Assembly (NCBI RefSeq): GCF_009601165.1
Contig: NZ_WIRE01000001.1
Coordinates: 2,790,001-2,854,000, forward strand
Length of the DNA: 64,000 nt
From: Alcanivorax sediminis
GTDB lineage: Bacteria > Pseudomonadota > Gammaproteobacteria > Pseudomonadales > Alcanivoracaceae
Direction of reading: 5' to 3'
Made by a program: the position numbers and the translations under genes. Shown piece after piece: positions 18,300 to 26,144 of the stretch. Numbering within the stretch: position 1 is the stretch's first letter; every line of letters begins with the position of its first letter. A model generated the notes under the pieces. The model saw only the letters and a program-made list of their open reading frames with translations, was not told the DNA's origin and did no database searches.

Positions 18300-19456
18300 T
18301 AAAAGACTGCCTTGTAGATAGCGAGAGCATCCGCCTCGCTGACTTCTCTTGGATTGTTCACCAGCAATCGCTGCTGCAGCATGGCGTCAGAGGCCAGGGT
18401 TTCCAGACTGTCTTCAGTCACACCGGCATCGCGCAACCGTGTGGGCAACCCAACATCCCTGATTAACTTTTCCAACGCAGCGATCAGCACCCCTGCTCCA
18501 TCCTCATGGTCGGCAAACGGGCGGTCACTCAAAATAGGGGCCAGCTGCGCATACAGCGGCGCGGCATCACGGGCATTGAAACGAAGCACCTCTGGAAGCA
18601 CCAGGGAATTACTCAGGCCATGGGGTATGTGGAAGTGGCCACCCAGTGGATAGGCCAGAGCATGAACGGCTGCCACAGGAGCATTGGCAAACGCCTGCCC
18701 TGCCATCATGGCGCCCAGCAAACAGGCCTCCCTGGCTGCCAGATTGCTGCCCTCATTCACTGCAGTGACGAGATTACAGCCCAGCAACCGAAGCGCTTCG
18801 CGGGCCAGCATGTCGGAGTAAGGATTTTTCTTGTGGGCGCTGGTATAAGCCTCAATGGCATGCACCATGGCATCCACACCTGTAGCGGCCGTCACATGAG
18901 CTGGCAATCCCAGGGTGAGCTCCGCATCCAGAACAGCGAGATCGGGTAATAACGAAGGAGCAACCACACCCGCTTTGGTGGTTTCACCGGTGGTGACAAT
19001 CGCAACTGGCGTTACCTCTGAGCCCGTACCCGCCGTTGTCGGCACCTGCACCAGTGGCAAGCGAGGGCCGGTTGCCAGCCCGACGCCATAAATATCAGCC
19101 AGCTTCTGGGTGGCAGCGGGGTGAGCCAGCAACGCCACCAATTTGGCAACATCCATGGATGAGCCTCCACCGAACCCGATCACCAGGTTCGCGCCCACCT
19201 CTTTGGCCTGGGCGGCGGCATCCAGCACGATGCGATCTGCCGGGTCTGCACTCACCTGATCAAACACACTAAGCGGCAAACCTTCGTCCTGAAAGCGCTG
19301 TTCCACTGGGCCCAGCAACGGGGTGCTACGAATACCGGGGTCAGTCACCAGCATGACGTGGCTGGCACCCAGCTCCCTGCAAAGCTGAGGGAGCCGGCCC
19401 GCGGCACCCGCCTCCACCAGTACACGGTGGGTAGTGGCAAATTCAAAACCTGACAT
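18299..19456 (-). CDS. Iron-containing (group III) alcohol dehydrogenase
   Basis: 385 residues. The NAD-binding GGGSSMD motif is at 96-102 and the metal ligands Asp195, His199, His265 and His279 sit at family spacing (GVDAMVHAIEAY and HALAYPLGGHFHIPHG). Enzymes of this family oxidise primary alcohols or reduce aldehydes in the cytoplasm; substrate cannot be read from the sequence. I start at the ATG at 19456 (TTGGAG upstream) instead of the earlier in-frame start at 19510. It is followed by the coupled thioesterase gene and preceded by the terminator of the GMC module. Confidence 0.9.
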   Translation of the reverse strand: MSGFEFATTHRVLVEAGAAGRLPQLCRELGASHVMLVTDPGIRSTPLLGPVEQRFQDEGLPLSVFDQVSADPADRIVLDAAAQAKEVGANLVIGFGGGSSMDVAKLVALLAHPAATQKLADIYGVGLATGPRLPLVQVPTTAGTGSEVTPVAIVTTGETTKAGVVAPSLLPDLAVLDAELTLGLPAHVTAATGVDAMVHAIEAYTSAHKKNPYSDMLAREALRLLGCNLVTAVNEGSNLAAREACLLGAMMAGQAFANAPVAAVHALAYPLGGHFHIPHGLSNSLVLPEVLRFNARDAAPLYAQLAPILSDRPFADHEDGAGVLIAALEKLIRDVGLPTRLRDAGVTEDSLETLASDAMLQQRLLVNNPREVSEADALAIYKAVF

Positions 19457-19587
19457 GCTGCAATCTCCAAGGTCACTAGCCACTGATGCTATCACAGCCA
19501 CAGGAGGCAAATGACGCCATCATGGATGCCAATTGAGACAAATATCAGGACGAAAAAGCAGGACAGCATCGCGAGTTTCACGCTACG

Positions 19588-19619
19588 AAAAGCGGCTCCA
19601 GGACAGGCAAGGAGCCGCG
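19588..19619 (-). terminator. Terminator of the first GMC module
   Basis: GCGGCTCC/GGAGCCGC stem with an 11-base loop and TTTT on the minus strand, about 40 bases after the GMC dehydrogenase stop. Confidence 0.7.
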
Positions 19620-19656
19620 GCATTTTCGCTTCAAGGATCAGGCGCCAGGCAGCAAA

Positions 19657-21255
19657 TCAACTGATGAAATAGTTACTGGCGTTATTATTGATCTGGTCAC
19701 TTACATACTTTGCCAACGCATGCACTGTCCACTGGATAGGCGCACTCATGGACTCAGGTAGCAGACTGGCATCGGCCACGAACAATCCGGGAGTGTCGTG
19801 CATCTCACCCGTAGGAGAAACCACTGATTCATAGGGATCCGCCCCCATGCGACAAGTACCGTGGGGTGAGAAGCTGTTAGACCGGAAGGTATACATGCCC
19901 TTGATGCCGTAATCCACCTTGTCCATTTTCTCATCCAGCTCAAAAACGGAGTTGGCTTGAAGGCTCTGGAACGTGGGCAAATATACTTTTTCAGCACCAC
20001 CTGAAAAGAAGATGCGTGCTGCCAGCGCGGCAGACGCCTTCATGTTCTCGAACTCTTCCCGGCTGGGATTGTAATGAATGGTCTTGCTGCCGCTGTAGGC
20101 ATCACCATCCCACTTCACGTAACCGTTGCCGAGATCCTTGCTGAAGGCATTCACACCCGCGTAGTACTTGTAGTCCTTCATGAATTCAATATGAGCCTGG
20201 CCTGCTTTCATGTCCCCCTGAGCCAGAAGGGACTCCGGTTCCGCCAGACCGGAGAAAATGGTGTAGCCATCAGTGTGAGTAAACTCATCGACCTGCACTC
20301 CCACCAGCGCCCCACGGAATCCATACAAGGGCTCCTTGAACTTGCCAAGTACCTGGGTGAAAGGCTGGATCGCCAGATTGCGTCCCAGCTGACCGCTGCG
20401 ATCAGGCACCTGGCTACGCTGCAGAATCAAAGGGGTGTGGATACCACCCGCTGCCAGGACCACCATGTCAGCATCAACGTTCATGTCAGCAACATGGGCA
20501 CCGCTATCCGGATCAACAATTCGGGCCTCAACACCACGGGCACGACCATCAAGGGTTTTAACCCTGATGACTTCGGTGTCAGAAAAGATACGAGCCCCAT
20601 AGGCCGAAGCCCAGGGGAGATGGGTAACCAGCGAACTCATCTTGCGATCAGAGGGACAGCCCGCCAGGCAATGGCCAGTCAAGGCACACTGTTTGACGTT
20701 GCGCTGTGCCGGTTTCCAGGAAAACTGCATTTTCTCACAGCCCTGAATCACCTTGTGTGCACAGGCATTGATCTCGTGGGCTTCGTTGGTGTGAATCTGC
20801 AATTCTTCCGCCACCTTATCCAGGTATGGGCGGAATTTTTCAGCCGACAGCGCGTCGAGGCCGTACTTCTCAGCCCAGCCATCCAGCACCTTGTCTCCGG
20901 GCTCCTCCATTACGCAGGCGCCAACCACGGTGGAGCCGCCAACACAGGCACCCTGCACAAAAATGATGTCTGCCGTCGTGTTCACCTGACCCACCTGATC
21001 CTGATAGATCTTGGTCATGGTGTCACCCAGGTGCTCAGTGAACTCTGAACTCGGGTAGTATCGGCCAGACTCAAGAACAAGCACATCCCGACCGGCCTTG
21101 GCCATCTCATAGGCCACCATGGAGCCGGCAGCACCGGAGCCCACGACCACTACATCAGTTTTCAGCGTAAACCGCTTGCCGAGGCTAGGGTCCAGAGCCA
21201 CATCCTTGGCCTGGGTGACCGGAACCCCGTCTCTTGGTACACGTACAAAAGCCAT
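19657..21255 (-). CDS. GMC-family FAD dehydrogenase with Fe-S-type cysteine motif, non-canonical active site (module 1)
   Basis: 532 residues. The N-terminal FAD motif VVVGSGAAG (GxGxxG at 39-44) and the C-terminal GMC domain with HGTCRMGADP and GLFVADASLLP are clear. A Cys190-x5-Cys196-x3-Cys200 motif (QCALTGHCLAGC) matches the [3Fe-4S] signature known in FAD-glucose dehydrogenase-type GMC enzymes. There is no signal peptide; export is expected by pairing with the Tat-signal protein encoded 11 bases upstream. Unusually, the position of the canonical catalytic His (H-x-x-G-T) is Ser463, with a His only at 465, and the second catalytic His/Asn is Pro506. The paralogue in module 2 has both. Substrate unknown; an alcohol or sugar alcohol is only a family-level guess. 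Confidence 0.85.
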   Translation of the reverse strand: MAFVRVPRDGVPVTQAKDVALDPSLGKRFTLKTDVVVVGSGAAGSMVAYEMAKAGRDVLVLESGRYYPSSEFTEHLGDTMTKIYQDQVGQVNTTADIIFVQGACVGGSTVVGACVMEEPGDKVLDGWAEKYGLDALSAEKFRPYLDKVAEELQIHTNEAHEINACAHKVIQGCEKMQFSWKPAQRNVKQCALTGHCLAGCPSDRKMSSLVTHLPWASAYGARIFSDTEVIRVKTLDGRARGVEARIVDPDSGAHVADMNVDADMVVLAAGGIHTPLILQRSQVPDRSGQLGRNLAIQPFTQVLGKFKEPLYGFRGALVGVQVDEFTHTDGYTIFSGLAEPESLLAQGDMKAGQAHIEFMKDYKYYAGVNAFSKDLGNGYVKWDGDAYSGSKTIHYNPSREEFENMKASAALAARIFFSGGAEKVYLPTFQSLQANSVFELDEKMDKVDYGIKGMYTFRSNSFSPHGTCRMGADPYESVVSPTGEMHDTPGLFVADASLLPESMSAPIQWTVHALAKYVSDQINNNASNYFIS

Positions 21256-21266
21256 AATTCCCCCTG

Positions 21267-21863
21267 TCAGGCTCTCGGCAACGGCGCATTTCCGAGGCGA
21301 CGAACACCCCAGGTTTCAGTCACGGGGCCATGGTATTCAAGGCCCGGCCAGGTACGCTCATCCCGCCAGTAATTCAGTGCAATCAAGGCCTTGAGGGTCG
21401 TCATCAGTCCACGCTCAAAAAAAGCCCCCTCCTGCATGGCATTCACATATTCGAGCGCTTTTGCATCGGACAAGGAGGTGAACTTCTTGAACTTGAAACT
21501 CATCATCGGGCGATTATTGAACACCCAGATGCCCAGCCCAAGCAGCTCACGAGTCTGCTCAGGAAAACGTTGGGCCATGATGTCGATATTCTTGACGGTG
21601 GGCACTACCGTAGTGCTTGAGGGCAAGCCATAGCGCTCTGTAGGCAACATGATCTCAGTCAACCGGGTAATTACGTCGACTTCATCAGGCTTGAGGCTGT
21701 AGTACTGCAGCGTTTCCGGAGCATCCTTACGCCCGAAAAGGCTGGCACAGCCGCTGGTAAGTGCGGCGCCGGCTAGGACGGAGGCACGCAAAAAGCCGCG
21801 ACGGCTGAGCGGCTCGAGACCGGCCAAATGGCCGGGCAAGGGCGCACGGTTGTTATTCTTCAT
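21267..21863 (-). CDS. Tat-exported lipoprotein small subunit of a GMC dehydrogenase (gluconate 2-dehydrogenase subunit 3-like)
   Basis: 198 residues. The N-terminus has a twin-arginine motif (SRRGFLRA, Arg21-Arg22), a hydrophobic stretch and then a lipobox LTSGC with Cys39, so it should be exported folded and lipid-anchored. The rest is helical and shares with the module 2 small subunit the C-terminal pattern TWPG-E-GPV-E-WG-LGNAP. Small subunits of this kind act as hitchhiker carriers for cofactor-loaded GMC subunits. The ATG at 21863 has AGGAG nine bases upstream and is preferred over the GTG two codons earlier. The GMC gene follows after 11 bases. Confidence 0.85.
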   Translation of the reverse strand: MKNNNRAPLPGHLAGLEPLSRRGFLRASVLAGAALTSGCASLFGRKDAPETLQYYSLKPDEVDVITRLTEIMLPTERYGLPSSTTVVPTVKNIDIMAQRFPEQTRELLGLGIWVFNNRPMMSFKFKKFTSLSDAKALEYVNAMQEGAFFERGLMTTLKALIALNYWRDERTWPGLEYHGPVTETWGVRRLGNAPLPRA

Positions 21864-21927
21864 CAACACCCTCTCCTGGGCAGGCCTCTGTGGCCCTTGT
21901 TGTTATTGGTGGAGATTTCAGACTGAG

Positions 21928-21955
21928 TCTATAACAAACCGTAACAAACGCCAAA
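21928..21955 (-). promoter_or_regulatory. Promoter of GMC module 1 with an overlapping direct repeat
   Basis: Minus strand: TTTGGC (21955-21950), 16-base spacer, TATAGA (21933-21928). The spacer consists almost wholly of a perfect 8-bp direct repeat, GTTTGTTA twice with CG between (21949-21942 and 21939-21932), a plausible operator. Confidence 0.5.
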
Positions 21956-22013
21956 GCCTGTCATGGCCGGGAGGACAAGCCTTTCAGTCAGTTGGGTAAG
22001 GGATTGTAAACCC

Positions 22014-22039
22014 GCAGGGCGACAGCGCGGTCGCCCTGC
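22014..22039 (-). terminator. Hairpin after GMC module 2
   Basis: A perfect 10-bp stem (GCAGGGCGAC/GTCGCCCTGC) with a six-base loop lies 8 bases beyond the stop of the second GMC gene. Only a weak T tract follows (GGGTTTAC), so termination is likely but not certain. Confidence 0.55.
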
Positions 22040-22047
22040 TAAGCAAA

Positions 22048-23586
22048 TCAACTCATATGCCGCGCGATTCGGGTAGCCAGAGCGTAAACAGTGATCTGCG
22101 GGTTGACGATGATGGAAGTGGGTAACAAGCTGGCATCAGCCACATAGAGGCCCGGCACATCATGGGTTTCGCCATTGGCCTTGACCACACTGTGGTCAGG
22201 GTCAGCGCCCATGTGGCAGGTACCCTGGGGGTGATAGCTGACCATGCGCAAGTGTTGTGGGTCGTTTTCCAGTGAATCCACCTGCAGGTCAATATCCGCC
22301 TCTGAGCGAATCACCCGTTTATCACTGGCAGGCACATACACCTCGGTAGCGCCTGAGGCCAGATGCAGTTTGGCGGCAGCCTTGATGGCCCGTTTCATGG
22401 ACGGGAAATCCGCGTCACTGAGCTGATAGTTGATCGCCTTGCGCTCCCCATCCCATTCGATGGCACCCACATTGTGATCATGGATCAGCGTCACAAGCCC
22501 CGCCAGATAACGGGCGTTCTCCATATACTCCATAAACGGCTTGCCGGTACCGGGCTCGGCCAACATGGTCATTTCAACCAAACCAAACCCGCCATCCTCG
22601 AGGATGAAGCCGCCTTTGTCCGGGTGCATGAACTCATCCACATGCACACCCAGCATGGCCCCACGCCAAGGGTGGATCGGCTCCGGGTAGCGACCGGCCA
22701 CCAACAGTGACGGGTGGCAGGCAAAATTCTTGCCCACCAGCCCGGAGCGATTGGCCAGGCCACTCTTGAGCAGCAGCACCGGCGTTTGAACCGCACCGGC
22801 GGCCAACACTACTCGCGGAGCCTTGACCGTCATGGTCGCAGCCACCGTACCGTCATGGCGAGTGACTACCGCCTCCACACCGCTGGCCACTCCGCCCTCC
22901 GTGACGACCTTTTCAACCCGGGTATCGGAGTAAATCCGGGCGCCATGGGCCTGTGCCCAGGGCAAATAGGTGACCAACATGGACTGCTTGCGCTCGGTCT
23001 TGCAGCCTGACAGGCAATGACCCGTCAGGCCACACTGGCGAATGTTGCGACGCAAGGGCTTCACCGACCAACCCAACTTGTTGGCGCCGGCACGTATCAC
23101 CTGCCCATGGCGGGCAATTTCATGTTCGCCATTGTCATGGACGGAGAGGTTCTGCTCCACCTCATCGAAATACGGCGCCAGTTCGGCTTCGGTCAGTTCA
23201 CTGAGTCCAAAATCCCGTTGCCAGTCTTGCAGAATAAAATCCGGTGTACGGAAGCAGACGCAGCCATTCACCACTGTGGACCCACCGACACAGGCGCCTT
23301 GTAACACCAGTAAATCGCCACTGCTGTTGGCCTGCCCACCTTTGTCCTGATACAGGGCATGGAGGCTTTCGGTGAAATCTTCTGTAAATGCCTGTGAAGG
23401 CACGTAAGGCCCGGCTTCAAGCACGATCACACGCTTCCCCATACGGGCCAGCTCGTAAGCCGTGACCGCCCCTCCAGCACCGGAACCCACGACTACCACA
23501 TCCGCTTCCAGCGCAATGTGCTCACTGGTCACATCGCTGGCCTGATGCACCTGCAAGCCACTGGCCTGCCACTTGACCTGACTCAT
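22048..23586 (-). CDS. GMC-family FAD dehydrogenase with Fe-S-type cysteine motif (module 2)
   Basis: 512 residues, a paralogue of the module 1 enzyme. It has the VVVGSGAGG FAD motif near residue 32, the Cys185-x5-Cys191-x3-Cys195 motif (QCGLTGHCLSGC), and canonical GMC active-site residues: His452 in SYHPQGTCHMG and Asn495 in VNPQIT. It lacks a signal peptide and its ATG overlaps the small-subunit stop by four bases (ATGA), so the two are co-translated and presumably co-exported through Tat to the periplasm. In related enzymes electrons pass from FAD to a [3Fe-4S] cluster and on to a cytochrome subunit; no cytochrome gene is found here. Substrate unknown. Confidence 0.87.
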   Translation of the reverse strand: MSQVKWQASGLQVHQASDVTSEHIALEADVVVVGSGAGGAVTAYELARMGKRVIVLEAGPYVPSQAFTEDFTESLHALYQDKGGQANSSGDLLVLQGACVGGSTVVNGCVCFRTPDFILQDWQRDFGLSELTEAELAPYFDEVEQNLSVHDNGEHEIARHGQVIRAGANKLGWSVKPLRRNIRQCGLTGHCLSGCKTERKQSMLVTYLPWAQAHGARIYSDTRVEKVVTEGGVASGVEAVVTRHDGTVAATMTVKAPRVVLAAGAVQTPVLLLKSGLANRSGLVGKNFACHPSLLVAGRYPEPIHPWRGAMLGVHVDEFMHPDKGGFILEDGGFGLVEMTMLAEPGTGKPFMEYMENARYLAGLVTLIHDHNVGAIEWDGERKAINYQLSDADFPSMKRAIKAAAKLHLASGATEVYVPASDKRVIRSEADIDLQVDSLENDPQHLRMVSYHPQGTCHMGADPDHSVVKANGETHDVPGLYVADASLLPTSIIVNPQITVYALATRIARHMS

Positions 23587-24218
23587 GCCTGCTCCTGCTC
23601 TACATCAATAGTAGGTTGCTGGGGCATGGGCGCATTGCCCAGGTACTCCAGCCCCCATTTCTCACTCACCGGCCCATCGAACTCTGTTGGCGGCCAGGTA
23701 GCGGGCTCCTGCCAGTAGGCGCTATACACCAATTGCTTGATCACAGTAGTCAGGGTGCGCTGCAGCACACTGCCCTCCCCCCAACGATCGAACAATGCCC
23801 GTGCCTGGGCATCCTCCAGGTCCACAAAACGACAGCCGTGACTGAACACCACCACGTTATCGAACAGGGAAAGGCCTGCACCCAGCTCCTTACGAGTCGC
23901 TGGATCAAGGTAACTGAGGGTGGTCTGAACATTGGCCACCACCGGGACAGCCTCACTGTCGACCAGAGGTGTGCCTTCAACGGGCAGGAGCACCACACGG
24001 GCACGGTCAAATAGGTGGTATTCGGCCGCGGAGAGGCCGGTTACCCAATCCGGGGTGGGGAGTTCATCATGGGGGGAGCGGCGTAACAGGGCAAAGCCAC
24101 CAGCGGCGATCGCCGTCGCAGCAGCCACACCACCGAGGCCCCATTTGAGGAATTGTCGCCTGGCTACTCCCCGCTGCCAGATCTGCTTGATCTGCCGTGC
24201 CTGAAACTGGCTATTCAT
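23583..24218 (-). CDS. Tat-signal small subunit of GMC dehydrogenase (module 2)
   Basis: 211 residues with a twin-arginine signal (ARRQFLKWG, Arg20-Arg21) followed by an Ala/Gly-rich hydrophobic stretch, but no lipobox Cys, unlike its module 1 counterpart. The mature part ends with the shared pattern TWP-E-GPV-E-WG-LGNAP, then an acidic tail. It should carry the FAD- and Fe-S-loaded GMC subunit across the membrane. The second ATG (24218) is used because AAGGA lies six bases before it; the first ATG (24224) touches the ribosome site. Confidence 0.82.
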   Translation of the reverse strand: MNSQFQARQIKQIWQRGVARRQFLKWGLGGVAAATAIAAGGFALLRRSPHDELPTPDWVTGLSAAEYHLFDRARVVLLPVEGTPLVDSEAVPVVANVQTTLSYLDPATRKELGAGLSLFDNVVVFSHGCRFVDLEDAQARALFDRWGEGSVLQRTLTTVIKQLVYSAYWQEPATWPPTEFDGPVSEKWGLEYLGNAPMPQQPTIDVEQEQA

Positions 24219-24335
24219 TGCCATTCCTTAACCTGAAGACGTGCCATTCAAGCTAAAGAAAAGGCCAGATGAATACAATATGTTTACCGGACAGGGAAGA
24301 TTGACCTGACAGAACAACTCAAAGACGTCGCTACC

Positions 24336-25250
24336 TCACGGTGCCTGCGGTGGCTCAACCCTCACCTTGGGACCTACCGCAACCGGATCAAGGTGGATAA
24401 TCACGTCAGCGCTGGGAAAGTCCCTCTTGATGTCCCTCTCGACACGGTCTGCCAGATCGTGGGCCATCCGTAGAGTCAGGTTCTGGTCCATATCCAGGTG
24501 AAGTTGAATGAAGCAGGTGCGTCCGCTCTGACGGGTGCGAAGGTCATGGAAACCGAGGGCGTCGTGATGGGAAGAGACAATAGCGCTGATGCGAGTACGA
24601 ACATCACCAGGCATCTCACGATCCAGTAATAGCTGGACTGACTCTGAAGCAATCTGCCAGGCACTGCGCAGGATAAACAGCGCAATAGCCAGGCCCACTG
24701 CACCATCCAGCCACAACCAGCCCATGCTGCTCAGCGCCAGAACCGTGATGATGCCCACATTGACGGCCAGATCAGAGACATAGTGCAGCGAGTCCGCTTC
24801 GATAGCGGTGGAGCCGGTGCGGCGAATCACGTAGCGCTGGATTAGCAGGAGTCCAAACGTCAGCGCGATGGACAGCACCATCACTCCGATACCCACTGCA
24901 CTGGCTTCAATCGGCGTGGGGTTCATTAGTTTGAGCGTAGACTGGTGAATCAGGAACACGGATGAACCGGCAATAAACACCGCCTGGCCAAGCCCAGCCA
25001 AGGCTTCTGCCTTGCCATGCCCAAAGCGATGCTCCTCATCGGCGGGAACCAGCGAATAGCGAATGGCGACGAAATTGATCAACGACGCCATGGAATCCAT
25101 CACCGAATCCACTAGTGAGGCCAACATACTCACCGATCCAGTCATCACCCAGGCAACCGACTTGGCAGCAATGAGTACCAGAGCTGTCGCCACAGACGAC
25201 AGTGCAGCCAGAAGCAGCAGGCGGTGCTCTCTATTAGTGCCATCACTCAT
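24336..25250 (-). CDS. fieF: Cation diffusion facilitator, FieF/YiiP type
   Basis: 304 residues with about six membrane helices and a C-terminal cytoplasmic domain rich in His/Asp. Metal sites typical of FieF are visible: LVDSVMDS in helix 2, FGHGKAEALA in the loop, and HYVSDLAVN in helix 5. It would export Zn2+, Fe2+ or Cd2+ across the inner membrane in exchange for protons. It lies directly after nlpD on the chromosome, where rpoS is found in Pseudomonas; no rpoS frame is present here. Confidence 0.9.
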   Translation of the reverse strand: MSDGTNREHRLLLLAALSSVATALVLIAAKSVAWVMTGSVSMLASLVDSVMDSMASLINFVAIRYSLVPADEEHRFGHGKAEALAGLGQAVFIAGSSVFLIHQSTLKLMNPTPIEASAVGIGVMVLSIALTFGLLLIQRYVIRRTGSTAIEADSLHYVSDLAVNVGIITVLALSSMGWLWLDGAVGLAIALFILRSAWQIASESVQLLLDREMPGDVRTRISAIVSSHHDALGFHDLRTRQSGRTCFIQLHLDMDQNLTLRMAHDLADRVERDIKRDFPSADVIIHLDPVAVGPKVRVEPPQAP

Positions 25251-25271
25251 GAATCGGTACGCCTTATGGAA

Positions 25272-26096
25272 TTACTGTTTGGGCAGGTACTGCATCGGGT
25301 CGACGGGTTTGCCATCCCGGCGAATTTCAAAATGAAGCTGGGTTCGGAAGGTACCCGTAGCGCCCATGGTCGCAATTTTCTGACCGGCCTTGACCACATC
25401 GCCCTCCTTCACCAGCATCGCATCATTATGGGCATAAGCACTGAGCCAACGATCATTATGCTTGAGGATCAAGAGATTGCCATAACCGGTCAGGCCACTG
25501 CCGCGATACACAACGCGGCCATCTGCCGCCGCGATGACCGGACTCTTTGTCCTGCCACTGATGGCAATCCCCTTGCGCCCCGATGAGGACGCCGAAAACG
25601 ACTCCACCACTGTCCCCCCTGCAGGCCAACGCCAGGTCACGGGCCCCACCGTACGAGAGCCACTGTCTGACGATACCGCTGGTTTGCTCGCCGCTGGTTT
25701 TGTCACCGGTGCAGGGCTCGGGGCCGGTGTGCTACTCGGTTTGCTGACGGGTTTGCTTGTCGTTGATGAGGAAGTCGAACCGGACGTGACCGGCCTGGGC
25801 CTGCTGACCGGCGCCGTTGACGTTTGCTTCAGGGCGAGTGAAATGCGCTGCCCGGGATAGATAGTGTATGGGGCGGGAATATTGTTGGCCGCCCCCAGCT
25901 CACGGTAATCCCAACCGTAACGCCAGGCGATGGAGTAAAGAGTCTCCCCTTCGCGCACATGGTGTGTACCGGAGGTCACTTTCCGCTGTCGGGTATCTTG
26001 CCCGTAGATATCCACCACAGGAGCGAGGCTGGCGCTGCAGCCACTCATCAGCACCAGAAAAACTGTCGCTGCCACCGTGCGAACCAGCTCTGTCAC
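25272..26096 (-). CDS. nlpD: NlpD-type lipoprotein, LysM plus degenerate M23 domain
   Basis: 274 residues. The signal peptide ends in a lipobox (LMSGC, Cys about residue 20), then a LysM peptidoglycan-binding domain (about 45-90), a Ser/Thr/Pro/Lys-rich linker, and a C-terminal LytM domain. Catalytic M23 residues are missing (GIAISG where an active enzyme has a His, QLHFEIR in place of HLHFEIR), as in E. coli NlpD, which is an activator of the amidase AmiC at the septum, not a hydrolase. Pcm lies upstream, as in the standard pcm-nlpD order, with the DUF368 gene inserted between them. Confidence 0.93.
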   Translation of the reverse strand: MTELVRTVAATVFLVLMSGCSASLAPVVDIYGQDTRQRKVTSGTHHVREGETLYSIAWRYGWDYRELGAANNIPAPYTIYPGQRISLALKQTSTAPVSRPRPVTSGSTSSSTTSKPVSKPSSTPAPSPAPVTKPAASKPAVSSDSGSRTVGPVTWRWPAGGTVVESFSASSSGRKGIAISGRTKSPVIAAADGRVVYRGSGLTGYGNLLILKHNDRWLSAYAHNDAMLVKEGDVVKAGQKIATMGATGTFRTQLHFEIRRDGKPVDPMQYLPKQ

Positions 26097-26144
26097 TTTC
26101 CTGCTGCGGTTACTGATACCAATCGCCCTCGAGACCCAGTGTAT

